From the NCBI RefSeq assembly GCF_042242105.1, contig NC_092027.1:7454721-7518720 (forward strand): DNA of 64,000 bases. The letters are read 5' to 3'. Shown here piece after piece: positions 1 through 12,874 of the stretch. Made by a program: the position numbers and the translations under genes. How positions within the stretch are numbered: the stretch's first letter is position 1; every line of letters starts with the position of its first letter. The notes below the pieces were generated by a model, which saw only the letters and a program-made list of their open reading frames with translations, was not told the DNA's origin and did not search any database. This DNA comes from Pempheris klunzingeri. Its lineage: Eukaryota > Chordata > Actinopteri > Acropomatiformes > Pempheridae.

Positions 1-409
1 GAATACCGTAAGCTTTTCACATTTGAATATTTCAGCCTTTTTTCTTCAACACTTGTGTTTGTTTAGATCCCAACACCACCATGTTTTTGGACTAACTTCA
101 TTAAAATGTCAGATGTAGGGAGTTGGAAATCTGCCCACCTCCAGGATTAAGGTTCCTCTGACTGACTATCATGTCTTATTCATAAACCTTTTAAACTGAA
201 CCAATGTTTTTAAAAAAAATAATTTTATCAGTATTTTTTCTGATGTTACTCTCTAAGTAACCAACTAACTAACTTCAATTAAAACTGTATTGAACTGCAA
301 TTGACAGTGTTGAATAAAATCACAAATTAAACAAACAAAATAATTCTGCAGATGTATCTGTCAGGCTTAACCATGAGTTCCCTCACTGGGAGTCTACCTG
401 TGTCTTTAC
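1..409. other. Intron of the TMEM268-like gene
   Basis: AT-rich sequence following the donor GTAAAG of the exon that ends at 410 (minus strand). I see no further coding exon on either strand. The final exon is expected beyond position 1. Confidence 0.6.
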
Positions 410-3400
410 CTGAGCAGGTAGGGATGCAGCGGGGATGAGGCTGTAGTTGGTGGTGACTTTGGCGTCTTCGCGCTGGCTGGACGAGGAACTGCAGCCCGTC
501 TCCTCATCCCTCAGCAGGGGCCTCTGCTCGTCTGAGCCCTGCTCCGCGTTTGACGCACTTTCCTCAGGGTCAACAGTCGTGACCTCGGTCACGAGGTTAA
601 GATGCGACATTTTCTTCTTCAGTTTGTTCTGGTTGAAAGTGTGACACGGATCGGATCATTTTAAGTTCCTCCACACTGCAAAAATGAAAGCTAAGTATGG
701 AAACAAAAAGGTCCTGTGAGTCAATATAATGAGAAAGTTTCTCAAAATAGTGACTTAGTATCTCAAAATAATGACTTTTTATCTTAAAATACTGACTTTG
801 TATCTTAAGATAATGACTTAATATCTCAAAATAATGAAAATGATGAGAAACTTTCTCAAAATATACATATTTCGAGAACTTTTCTCATTGCTTTCTCATT
901 ATGAAGTTATTATTTTAAGACGGCTTCTCATTATAATGACTCACTGGACCTTTTTTTCATCTGCGGAGGTGGGACTCCATAGCTATGAAATATGATGCTA
1001 TCCCTCTAAGACTAAACTTCTGTTTTCTTGAAGTCCAGAAATAAAGATCCTTTCAACAGCAGCTAGAATTATGTTTCTATTGATTTTGAGGGAGGACGAA
1101 CACGGGAGCAGCGGGGAAATCGATAAAGCAGCAGGAAAACAAACAGAGCGACAGATGTACTGGACTCGCTCACCTGGGTCTCATTCTCCATAAAGCTGCG
1201 CTCCTCTAAAGTTTCAGTCAGCGCCCTCAGACAGCGGGACATGTCCCAGTACACAAAGTACAGCTGCAGACAGACACACAGATGAACACGGGAGCGTTAG
1301 AGGCTGCCAAAGAAAAAAACTGTCATTTGTTGTTCATCACTGGTGCACTAGTGTGGTTCCAGACCACTAAATCACCACCAACATCTCCAGTTTTATTACA
1401 AGAACATTTGTATTGATCACATAAAGCTCTTCACTCCTACATGATCAGTGGACTCCGCCAAAAGCCTTATATGGTATCATCATCCCACGGCTGGTTTATT
1501 TTAGCATTTCTTTGCTCTGTTCAAATTACTCTTTTTATTCTTTGTTTCTTTTATCACTGAGCTCCAAATTTTCCCTTTTTATTTTGGGTTTGCTGAAACA
1601 TAGACCTACTCTATTAGTTGCTGACAGATTTCGAAGATTCATTTTGTGCTGTTTGTTGTGACCTATGTGAATAAACCCACAAGCTTTTTCTCGTTGCAGG
1701 TTCTTTGGTCAATAAAACTGACTTAAGTTCATTTAATTTTTAAAAAAAAGTCCACTGATTGGTTTCATCTTCACAAAGGTGGTTCTGGTGGAGTTTCAAA
1801 AGATACCAAATATGTTTTGGTGAAATGTCTATGAAGTGACGTACAAAACATTTTTGGCTTTTTGATCTCTCAATCTCTTCTTTTTATTGTTTTTTTTTAC
1901 ACCAACAGACAGCTGTGTCATTGTTGTGCTGTTATGCCTGCTGATATCTTTTTTAAATTGTCATCTTGTTGTGTCATTAACCACATGGTTTTGTTGTGTC
2001 ACTCTTCTCGTTTTATTACTCTCCGTGCCATTTAGTTCTCTCCTTCATCTTGGTGTTTAATCTTAATGTTGTTCTCCCTGATGTGTGACAAGACGTCGTA
2101 AAACGTAAGAAATGAGACAACTGCAGGAATAACACACACACTAATAGCTGCTTATCAGCCTGAACAATGTCCATCAGCAGTACAAATGCATTGTGCAGAG
2201 GTGTTAGTGCACTTCTGGCGTATATGGAGCCTCATATTGTCACAGTTTCAATTGATTTTATATGAACAACCTGTATGATTCCAGTGCAGTTCTGCACCCA
2301 GTCGGCCACGGCTACCAGCAGCTTGTGTTTCACCATCCTCTCATTCACCTGGATTAACCGCACATCTAAGTTCATGTTGATCTGACACAGAAACAGAACA
2401 AAGAAAGTCTGATTATTATTATTGTTACTCTTCTTACATTAATCCTGTAAAGTAATAAATCTATGATAAATCCAAACTCAGATGTGTGATCATTAATACG
2501 AGCTGTGACTATAAACTCATGTTATGGCAACGGAACGTCTCACCTCCTTGTTACTGTGGTGGAGGACGAAGATGATGGCAGTGGTGAGGAAGATGGAGAC
2601 CAGGCTGACAGAGAGACAGAGGACCCAGTAGTCACTGACGGTGATGTAGAGGTGGAGGGTGGAGAACACGGCGCACCACACCACCACATACAGCAGCTGG
2701 TGGAGGGAGAGGACAGGTTGTAAATGTTTTTCGGAGTTGTTTTATCTGTGGTGTAACGTGGTTATTTGTTATCTTTGAACACTGACATTTGAGCATTTTC
2801 AGTGTCTATTTATATGAGCACTGTGTGTGCAGCAATGATCATATCAGCAGTCTTAAAGGAGCACTCCCCCCATTTTTACATATCAAGAGTTTTTCCGATC
2901 ATGGGGAGCACTACCAGCCGATGAAAACAGCACATCTACTAAGACGTGAGAAAAAAATAGTCATCTGACTATCTTGGCTTTAACACTTCATTTTTAATAG
3001 AAAGGAGCAGCAGCACAGAGTTTGATCGATGTTGGTGTTTATCAGACAGTCTGATGAAAGATACTAGTGCGATTTATTATGGAGAATGTAGTTCCCAAGT
3101 CAAACTTTATATAAACTTTAGATATTTTGATCTCTTCTGTTTCATTTTTTACCATCTGTCTTTTGCTCAATGCCAGACTTTATGAATATGAATTACTAAA
3201 TCACAAGAGTGCTCATTTAAAGCAAATAAAAAACAGAAAAATACTATAAAAACATGAGGGAGAAATGAAAGTTAAGTGGTGAGAGAGTTAAAGCTGCAGA
3301 CGAATAGAGAGAGATGGATGTGGTCAGAGTAAATACTAACTATTTACTTTATTTATCTAGACTGGACAAAGGTGGGTGTTCATACCGGTGCCATTATAAA

Positions 3401-6173
3401 ATTGAAGAGACCTGAGTTGAAAACCATGTATCTCCTGACTGAGGGGACGTCCAGAGCTGTCCTCAGTGGAGCCTCCATGTCTCCGACGGGAATCTGACAT
3501 TTAAACAAACTAATTAACAGCCTGAATTTAGCACAAATTAATGGAAAGACGTGAATTTTTGTATGAGTGTGTGCTAACCTGGAAGCCATCATTTTCCAGT
3601 TTGGCACGGCACACAGACAGATCAAAGGTGGGGTTCAGTGCTGAAAAGCTCGGCATTGCTACGACACACTGACCTGAGAAAATAACAGAGAGAGAGAGAG
3701 ATTTGTCTAAAAAACTCATCTGAACATGTGTAAGAAGATTTTAGGAATGTAAAGACAAAAAAATTAGACTTATAAGCAGCATGAGGCAGCAGTGAAAAGA
3801 GGTTTCACTGTCGAGCGTAATGAAAAATAAAGCAAAACGACACAGAAACACAAAATCAGGTTGGTCAAATATAAATAAGCCCTCAGATCTCACTGATCTA
3901 AGGTGAACCAGTCAGTTAAAACTCCTGCTGTGCAGCCATATTTACTTTTTTACTTATTCTATTTGATAGGGATGATGCAGTTAAACACAGTTCCAATACA
4001 AAGCATGAAACTGATGTGATGCAAAGAGAGTTTATAACTATGGCTAATTTTCAACTCTTATCCCTAGTTGGGCTTTTACAGTTTTTTTTTTTTACAGTTT
4101 TACAGTTTAGTTAAAACATACGGATGTAAATATCATAAAATTACATAACACTACACACACATTACATAATTACAATTAGCTAAAAGTGGGTGCAACTCTG
4201 GTTTGCTTTCAGCCAGCATTTCACCCTTATTGTAAACTATTCTATATCTGAAATTAATTTGATTTTATATCGTTCCAACCTGCAGAACTTTACCTTAAAT
4301 CCCAAAGTTCCCAAATATAACAAATGTGTCAGGCTTTATTCGGGGAAATGTGTACAATTATATGCAGTAGTGGAAGAAATACACAGATATTTTATTTTAT
4401 TTTATCAGCAAAATGTACTTAAAGTATCAAAAATAAAAGTATTCATTGTGCAGAAAGGCTCATTTCACATTGTGATATTATCTTTGAACATTGTATTATT
4501 CTGCTTTATCACTAAAAATGTATTCAAGGACAATTTAACGCTGTAGTTCATCAATGTGGAGCCAGTTTTAGATACTTTGTTCATATCATATCAGCATATC
4601 GTATGTTTAAGTAACCATTTACTAACAGTGTAAAGTAAATGTGGTGAGGTAAAAAGTACAATATTTCCCTCTACAGTAAATATGTCTACATTGTACTACA
4701 GTACTATACAGTACTTGAGTTAATGCACTTTGCGTTAAATTCCAACGGTGTTTACATGTGACACCGCTAAGCAGCGTTATGTTAATCAGTAAGACAATCT
4801 CTCACTCACATCTCCATGTGTGTGTTTACTGTTATCTAAAGAATGCGAGCGTGACGTTATAGATGGTGACTGCACGGTGTTAATCCGTATCTAACGCTGT
4901 AGAAGCACTGGTACAGGACAGGGTTGGTCATCAGGTGAAATAAAAGCCCTGATCTTCAGACACAAGCTTCTGCAGGGCAAAGTTTTGTGAGGCAAAGGAC
5001 ACCAGGTGATCCAAACACAGCTAGAACACTGTTGGGCTTTAATTTAGAGGGACACAACTAATCTAATAAGAAATAATCTCTATACAGGATCATTTTTATC
5101 AAATGTCAGATACCAGCTCGTTAATGTTGGCCTGGTAGAAATATCAGATAAAAATATTATGTTGTTCCATTTGTGCCAAAACAAAACAACACCGTTAAGC
5201 TTTTTTTTCTGTCATATTTGGTGGATATTTGTTGAAATTATAAGAGCTCAACAGTAATAAATAAATGAAACAGTTTGACAAAAAAAGAAAACGTCTGTGA
5301 TGTTCACAGGCCTTTAATAAACCCGTCCAATCATTTCATTCATGTCTTTAATAAGCCCGTAGTCGTGTAAGAGTGGCAGAGAAAGTGCGGCTAAAATTTG
5401 GGTCAGTGGAGTTACTGAGCACGAATCACACACACGCACTGAGCTTAGGAACGAGAGAGAGCCGAGGAACAACGTCTGAGCAGAGTGAGCTGTAACTATG
5501 AACTAATACGTTATGTCCTGTTAAATGATTGTGGCGTTTATCAACAAGTTGCACTTTATGACTTGTATCCCACAATTCCTTTAGGTGCTGATAAAGGTGC
5601 CTAAAATTGGCGGGAGCTCTTTCCATCCTTATTAACTCTATAAACTCCTCCAGTCTGCTGCTAAGAATATGCACAGTTATTTGGTGCCTATGGCATATTT
5701 TGCATTGGCACAAGAGGTAAAAAAAACCCAGCATATATCAGTTCATGCAAACATCAGGCAATAAAATGTTCAACAGAGGGGAAGAAGAAAAATATAAAAC
5801 ACAAAAGCAGAACACTACCATTTTGGCATAAATGGAACCCCATATGCTGGAGATCTGGTCTATCAGTGCCTTCAAATACCAAAATATGTGGGGTATATGT
5901 ATTGGTATTAGCACTGGCCTTCAAAAGATCCATGTTCAAGTAAACTAACCCAGGTGAACCCTGCTGATCACCTCATGAATATGATGCTGAGAGTAAATTC
6001 AGTACAGTTTTCCAAATAAAATAAATAAATGAATAAATAGATAAGGAGTTATTACCATTTGACCAGTTGGGTCTGTTGTTGTTGGCCTGTGGCTGCGCTT
6101 TGGTTTGTCCGATTTGAGCGTCCACCTCACTCTCCTCCATCACACCACAAACTCTGTTCTTGTCCTCCATCAT
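410..6173 (-). CDS. tmem268: TMEM268-like transmembrane protein, 3' end outside window
   Basis: Seven minus-strand coding exons join in frame: 6173-6056, 3673-3579, 3493-3386, 2696-2544, 2381-2271, 1263-1174 and 628-410 (894 nt, 298 codons). Every donor begins GT and every acceptor ends AG. The start is taken at 6173 (MMEDKNRV); the exon may extend to an acceptor near 6195. Recognised motifs are NGQ followed by a FDL segment, VRRYMVFNS, two membrane spans (LLYVVVWCAVFSTLHLYI and YWVLCLSVSLVSIF with its continuation), a QVNERMVKHKLLVAVADWVQ segment, YFVYWDMSRCL, and an acidic DEQRPLLRDEE tail. These match the order in human TMEM268 as I remember it (about 340 aa). The last 40-50 residues are absent and no matching exon is visible in 1-409, so the gene runs off the left edge. 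The molecular function of the family is poorly known. It is divergent to neu1. Confidence 0.85.
704..958. mobile_element. Palindromic MITE in TMEM268-like intron
   Basis: The ends are inverted copies about 30 bp long: AAAAAGGTCCTGTGAGTCA on the left and, read on the minus strand, AAAAAGGTCCAGTGAGTCA on the right, each followed by an ATAATGAGAA block. The interior repeats a short unit of the type ATCTCAAAATAATGACTT. There is no coding capacity. Family not assigned. Confidence 0.75.
2853..3220. mobile_element. Short non-autonomous DNA element with 14-bp TIRs
   Basis: The left end TTAAAGGAGCACTC (2853-2866) and the inverted right end TTAAATGAGCACTC (3207-3220 on the minus strand) differ at one position. 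The interior is about 340 bp of non-coding sequence. It lies in an intron of the TMEM268-like gene. Confidence 0.6.
4364..4746. mobile_element. Teleost hAT-like non-autonomous repeat, copy A
   Basis: It begins GCAGTAGTGGAAGAAATACA, holds the CAGCAAAATGTACTTAAAGT block, and ends with AAAAGTACAATATTTCCCTCT followed by an AGTACTTGAGTTAATGCACTT block. This order of sub-motifs is that of an abundant teleost repeat I know from memory. A second diverged copy in the same orientation lies at 15940-16290. Confidence 0.65.
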
Positions 6174-6194
6174 CTCAGAGGCAGCTGCATCCTA

Positions 6195-8246
6195 AAAAAG
6201 AAGCCCAGCGCGATATTACAACAGCCACGAGTTAACAGCTGCTGTTTTAGCAAGAAGAGAAAAAGTGAAGTTTCAAAAGTTCCTCAGAACCCTGAGGTCC
6301 TGAAACCGGTCACTTACTCATCCCTGAAACTTTCATTTCAAGTCAGAACTAAAGAGGATCTAATGGTTTTCATGTGACAACAGTTAGGAATCACTTCACA
6401 TAATAGAGTCACAAAAGAAAGTACCGTGGCAGAGATAATGTACAGTAGGTGCGACAAATCTGAATAACAAAAAGAAATCAGTAATAATGTGACTGATACA
6501 GAAAGCGGACACGTCAATTATTTGTGAACAACTTAATGAGGCAGAATATCCCAATCAAGTAAAATAAAGCAGAAGTATACGTTTATTTATCTGGAAGTAC
6601 TTTTTAACACCAGGGTGCAACCCAGGGGGTACTTCTGCAGCTGCCAGGGAGTAGATGTGACTAATTTACTGGTAAATTTAAAATAGCCATTAAGTTGCCC
6701 TTTAAGCCGAGTCAGCTGTAACTGTATAAAATAAATAGCTGAAATAGTCAGCTGTGAGTAACAAATAAACAGTTCAAATAGGTAGTGAGAAGTAATGGAT
6801 AAACACTTGAAACTTCAAGTTCAGACAGCAAATCTTGAGTAAAAATGTCAATTACGTCCAGTTTTAATCCAATCATGAGGCCTTGATGAACAAGACAACA
6901 TCAGACAGGAAACACTGGGATCATTGTGTCAGCTGATAAACGACAGTTAAGTGTGTAATCTCTTTCTAGAAACCGTTCAGATGAGTCACAGCCGTTATCT
7001 GTGATAAACATGTTCACAGTTTATTTGAAGCGACTAAAGTCTCAAAAGATCACTTCTGCTTTCAGGGCTGATGGCCTGAGCTGCACTGAGGTGGTGATGC
7101 TGTTATCTGCCTACAGAGGCCATTACCCTCTTAATAGATAGATTCAGTACAGACGAGCAGACTTGAGTGAATTTACATTTTTATGAGCCTTTAGAGTGTC
7201 CAATATCTGCTCTGCCTTTAGAGTAAAATGTCCAGAATGTCGTGTGTTATCGTGGCAGTGCAGCTCAGTCTGTTAATAGAGGATAAGAGGTGTCTGTACT
7301 CGTGACACTGCACCTCCACTGGGATTCTACTGCTCACTTCCTCGATGCCTCCAACTGCCTAACGTCTGTGAGAGAAAGAAAGACTAAAGAAGAAAAAAAA
7401 CAGCTCTCTGGGTCTCTTTCCACCTCACACTCTCATCTGCCTGTCAGTGACGGAGACACATTTTACCAGTGAAGTGTGAAAACTGATGCCAGCTTGTCAC
7501 CTCAGCCCAACATCTTTCTGCCTTTATCTTCTCTCTCATTTTCACTTTCTCGCCTGTAAATAAAGTCAAACCAACTCTAGGCCAATTTATCATTTCCTGC
7601 TTAGGCTGCACCTGCTCAAGACGAGAAAAAAAAGAGAGATAATATTGTTCAAGCGAGTGTGAGCAGAAGGCTGCGTGCAAACACAGGCAGCATCTTGTCT
7701 GCGTTTTGCCGCCACATAGAGAAAATAGCACAGCTGAAAAACTCAACTCACAATCTGTTATCTTAAAATTTCCCCACGTCTGTTGTCACATCCGTTGTGT
7801 GTGTGCTGCTCGACCTAATTTATCAAAACGACTTTGTATTAACGTCTTCATCAGGTTGTGTCTATTTCAGGAGCAATTCCTACAGAAGAATTCAAAGTTT
7901 TTGTTAAACTAATCCTTGGTTTTCGAGTATCTCACCTCTTGGTATGCAAAGGCTTGAAACCGAAACAACCTCATTACACACGATCAAACACATCTCACCT
8001 GCATGTTAGATGAAAGTCCATCATGTCAACGAAGCTGTGATGACTGAATTGTCCTCTCTGTCCCGTGGTGACGTTTGTTCCTGGAGAACATCTCCACATT
8101 AACAGCAGATCTCTTGAAAGCAGCAATAATGCCTCTCCGCTCATACAGACTGTGGCATATGACACTTCACATGTGGCCCAGCAGAGTTTCTTTCTTACTT
8201 CTCTCTCTCTCTCTCACACGCTCTCTCTCTCTCTCTCTCTCTCTCA

Positions 8247-8280
<34 letters not shown>

Positions 8281-10020
8281 GCGTGTGACTCAGATCAGCT
8301 CGGCCTCATGACTGCAGGAATGTGATCTCAGCTCACACAGCACCATAATAATGTGAATAATGTTAGTTCTCCCATTAAGACATTCAGAAAGCCTTTTCAA
8401 ACCTGGTGAGATTTTTGATGTAATTGTGATTTTGTGGCATGTAAAGTCTTGTAGGTGCAGTTAGAGCTTTTTATAAAGCAGGGTGTTGGGGTGTTTCATA
8501 ATACATGAGATGTTATCTTTTTGGCCTGTATGGGGAGGTGAAGGTTTTCATTGGCACCATGTTGTAGCTCAACTGTAACTGTAACACATTAACTTATAAA
8601 GTCTACAGATAGCTGTGAACCAATGGGGGTCATACAAGGGCTAAAAAATTCATATGCACATGTTTCCCTTGCTGGCGACACTAGGCTGAACATTAAATCT
8701 CCAGTCATACATAGAGTACACTTTGCTAATCCCAATGGGGAATCTGAATTTTCTCAGCCAAATCAAATGAAACACAGAGAAAGGAAAGAAAAATACAGTA
8801 AAAAGCCAATAGAATAAAATAAATGCTAAGAATAGTGTCTCGCAGTGGGACCATACTCTAATACATAAGGAATATACACTGTGCAATCATAGTGCCCTGT
8901 AATATATGGTACATAAGTACTGAAAACCAGTGGATAATGTTTACATTTTAACCTAAAAAGTCCTTTAAAATATTGCCATCTCCTTCCAAATCTGGTGATA
9001 GAGTTTTCAGTGACTATGTGCCTCAACTTGAGCTGTGCAGTGCAGCTTCTTTATCTTCCTTTAACAATAAAATCAAGGCTTTTTAGACAATTTGATGGCA
9101 TTCTTTAGTTTGATAATGACAGAGATACAGACAGGAGGCATGGAGAGAGAGAGGGAGAAGGAGAGATATGATATCCAACAAATGTCCCTCAATCTGGAAC
9201 TAAATTGCTGTTAAATGGTATTTGTGTTAAACACTAGACCACCTGAATGCTCCTCTGTTAGTGGTTTCAATCTTAGCCCTAAAGCTCGTGGATCAAACTC
9301 TGTCAATAGAGCGTTCAGTGTTTATGTACCCACATCAGGAAACTGACTGTCTGCTGATATGACGTTTGCACACATCTTACTCTAAAAATACAAGTTTGGA
9401 CATTTTGCTTTTACCTCTCTAGCCTTTTCTGTCATTGCGGGTGTGTGCATGTCTGTCTGATAGATCGTCTGACAGTAGTGACAACAAATATACCTGAACA
9501 TCACAAATTAGCATACTTTGGTTGAAATGTTAGACTTACTTTTTTGCAGTCATGGTTCACTTTTGGATTGATTTGATATTTAAGTCTCATAATATTAGAT
9601 TTTAAAGAATAGTGTTATTCTACATCTAAACTGACTCACAGCATGGATAGACTCAGTTACAGTCCTGAAAACCAGCATAAATACTGTACAGGGCTCTATA
9701 CATGTAATACTGAACAGTCTGCCCCCATGTGGATAAAAGGAGCAAGTAGCAGCAAGCAAGTGTCTTATCAGAACCTTATCAATCTAGTCTAAACAAACAT
9801 GGATAAAAACTGTGTAAATGGCTGTTAAAATCAAGTCTTATAAAAGAAAATAGTATATGGGACAAAAACAGTAAACAAAAAATATATAAATATATATTTA
9901 TAAAAGTGTAATATAACATAAATAATAATAATATAGTACAATGACATGGCAAGATATAATAATATCATTGAATTTTAAAATAATTCAACATTGTCCAACA
10001 ATAGCGTTCATGGTCTTTTA
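6195..10020. other. Intergenic region between TMEM268-like gene and neu1
   Basis: The two genes are head to head and about 4.1 kb apart. No ORF here resembles a protein I know. Non-coding first exons of the TMEM268-like gene may lie here but I cannot place them. The stretch contains a CT microsatellite (8200-8279) and an AT-rich segment around 9840-9990. Confidence 0.5.
8200..8279. repeat. (CT)n microsatellite
   Basis: Almost pure CT dinucleotides broken by two CACG/CACACG interruptions. It yields the serine/leucine-rich spurious reading frames here. Confidence 0.95.
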
Positions 10021-10037
10021 TTTTGGTGGGTGATGAG

Positions 10038-10070
10038 GGTCATGTGACCACCCACCTTGGTCATATGACC
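10038..10070. promoter_or_regulatory. Paired palindromic E-box sites upstream of neu1 (CLEAR/M-box-like)
   Basis: GGTCATGTGACC (10038-10049) and GGTCATATGACC (10059-10070) start exactly 21 bp apart, about 225 bp before the neu1 start codon. The first contains TCATGTGA, a core bound by MITF/TFE family factors, and is one base from the CLEAR consensus GTCACGTGAC. NEU1 is a known lysosomal-network gene controlled by TFEB in mammals. The second site is a weaker CATATG variant. Assignment is by motif only. Confidence 0.55.
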
Positions 10071-10196
10071 CACCAGATAGACGCTACCGGTGCGGATGAG
10101 CTGAAGACAGCATTTCCGCTACTATTATCTCTATGTTTCACTTTAGTGAACAACGCCCTGCTCTGTCCCCTGGTGCTGAGTATTTTGTGTCGGTGT

Positions 10197-10272
10197 GAAG
10201 AAGAAGAAGAAGAAGGAGAGAAAGAAGAAGAAGAAGAAGAGGAAGAGGAAGAGGAAGAAGAAGAAGAGGAAA
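10197..10272 (+). repeat. GAA/GGA purine tract just upstream of the neu1 start
   Basis: About 75 nt that are purine throughout on the plus strand, mostly GAA with GGA and AGA units, ending 12 bp before the neu1 ATG. Depending on the transcription start it is 5'UTR or core promoter. It produces misleading Lys/Glu- and Ser/Phe-rich reading frames on both strands. Confidence 0.9.
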
Positions 10273-10284
10273 GTTTCAACAAAC

Positions 10285-12792
10285 ATGGAGGCAGGAAGCC
10301 GGCTGGCTGCGCTGTCCTTACTCCTCTCCACTGTGTTATCACCTTGTGTTTGTACCGTCAGTCCCGACCAGGTAAACAAACTCCTCCTAGAAATACTGAA
10401 CAACTTTACTCTGCTGTGGGAACAAATGCTGCAAATGCTGATGTTTTAATTGAAGTGTTGGTTCAGCTTGATTTCTGCGATCAAACTGAGTTATTTTGAG
10501 GCTATAAAATAGCTTATGTTGATGCTATTTTGTGTTATTTTGCTCAGCATATTCATGCATTTTATGTGTTTATTATAGTAAGAAATAATAAGCTTTTGCT
10601 GCCTTGTGGTTATGATTTGAGGATATGTATACAGAAAATACCAGTGTGCTTCCTGAAGTGAAATCAGGATCATCACATGCTTGTGTTACCTGACACCTGA
10701 CACATGTATTCTTGCCCCAACTGGTTTGTCCTGCAGACACATAACTCTTTACCTTTCCCTGAGTCAGCCGGTCTGTCTTCTCCTCGCTGCCTGTCTTGCT
10801 TTCCTGTGCCGTGCAGATCAACCCTCTGGTGTACGAGGAGCAGCTGCTGTGGGTGAGCGGCACCCAGGGCGAGGTCAGCACCTACAGGATCCCCCTGATC
10901 ACCTTCACCTCCAAGGGGAGCCTGCTGGCCTTCGCAGAGGGCAGGAAGTCGTCAAGCAGCGACGTAGGAGCAAAGTTCATTGCAATGCGGCGGTCCACAG
11001 ACAAAGGCAGGACGACCACCAGACAGTCCACACACACACACACACACACACACTGACAAAACAATAGTCAACAATCACTTAATCTTACTGTAGTTTACTG
11101 TAGTTTTTTGTGACATAAAGAGTCAAACAAGACGAGAAACATCAGCATCAGTCAGTCACAACTTTAACTATTTCAATTAACTTTACCACTCAATAAACAT
11201 ACTCTATTTTCAGTTTTATTACTTTGTTACTTCAGTAAATTATTGTTTTAAATCACAAAAAGTTAAGAGACAACATGGATCAATTTCACACAACAAGTCT
11301 TATCACTTGACTTATCACATCTTCTTAACTTGCTCAGTGGACAGTTTTGGTTTTGGACAAATGACTTTCAAGCTTCCTTATAGACAACAGAGCAAATTTA
11401 ATGGCAGCTTTCGGTACTTGACAGTTGATACTCCGTCTAACGGACATGTTTCAAACCATAACAAACACATATTGAGGTTCAATACGCAGCCGTAATTACC
11501 ACGACATAAGTCTGACATCATGAAATAGGGTTACACTTAATGTTTCTAATTTCAAGAGTAAAAAATACACTGAAACAGAAAGACAGTTTCTCCTGAAGGG
11601 AAAGTTATTCTGGCCATTAGTGTGGAAAGGTCTGGAGTAAAATGATTATTATTACTCTTATTACTCTTATTATTTTTATTTTTGTTATGAAAACTTGTGT
11701 CTGATTCCTCTCCTGTTCCTCCTCCTTCCCTCCAGGAGCCACGTGGTCGCCGACCACCTTCATTGTCAACGACGGCACGCACCCGGACGGCCTGAACCTG
11801 GGCTCGGTGTTGGTGGACGAGGATGTGGGCTCTGTGATTCTGATCTACTCGTTCTGCTTCCACCTCTACCACTGCCAGCCATCCAGCACCATGATGGTGG
11901 AGAGCCTGGATGACGGCCTCAGCTGGAGCCCGCCCAAAAACCTCTCGGTCCAGCTCGGAGTCAAAACCTTCGCCGCTGGTCCAGGCTTCGGCATCCAGGT
12001 GAGAGAATGATTCGGTGGCGAGGTGTGAGAAGCCAGGGCGGAGCTGTTTCCAGTTGTAAAGTGAGATAAATGACTAAAATGCTGAATGTCTAAACGACCT
12101 TTATGCATTTCACGTTGGTGATTATAAGCTACTGACCGCTTAGTCATCATATCATGCAGGAATCTGTGTGGTTTTAAGGTTGCATTAAGTCACAAAAAGC
12201 TTATCTGCAGGAACATGATGGTCACCTTTGGTACGAGCTTGTAAAAGTCTTAGTTCATACACCTTTGTGCTTCAGGAGGCGTTGGATGTAATTTGAGTGA
12301 TCATAAATTATTATAAATGCATTTTTAAATTGCTTCGTGTTTTGTACTTGATGAAAAGAGGAAGTGAATTTTAACATCACATTCAGTAAATTAGTCCGTC
12401 CATATCAGAGAAGTGAAGTGAAGACTAGTTCTAGTTCTAGTTTTAAGCTCACCACTTCTTTTTCTTTAAAACTGGTTGGCTTAGTTGTAATCGGACTGTA
12501 TTTGCATGGTGCATTCAAAGCGCCCCAACACTTGATTTACCTACACTTATGAGCTGACGAATGAACTCTTTGAATTTTGAGGCTAACAGACTAAATTTTC
12601 TGCACCTTCAGTTTATTGTAGACACATTTTGTCTAATGGAGCCCATGACATTAGAGAAGAGAAACAGGGGAACCGTTGCAGATTTATTCAATACTCTTAA
12701 ACAAGCTCACACGGTCAATTTTTAACCAAGGTTAGTACTGATGTATAAATATGTGTTTTGCTGAAAAATGTCTTTGTTTTACCTCCGCCTGC

Positions 12793-12874
<82 letters not shown>

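Noticed and set aside
4190..4546. 118-aa frame in the TMEM268-like intron
   Set aside because: AT-rich chance frame that runs into the hAT-like repeat.
10023..10499. 158-aa frame running through the GAA tract into neu1 exon 1
   Set aside because: Its length comes from the stop-free purine tract and it is out of frame with the neu1 signal peptide.
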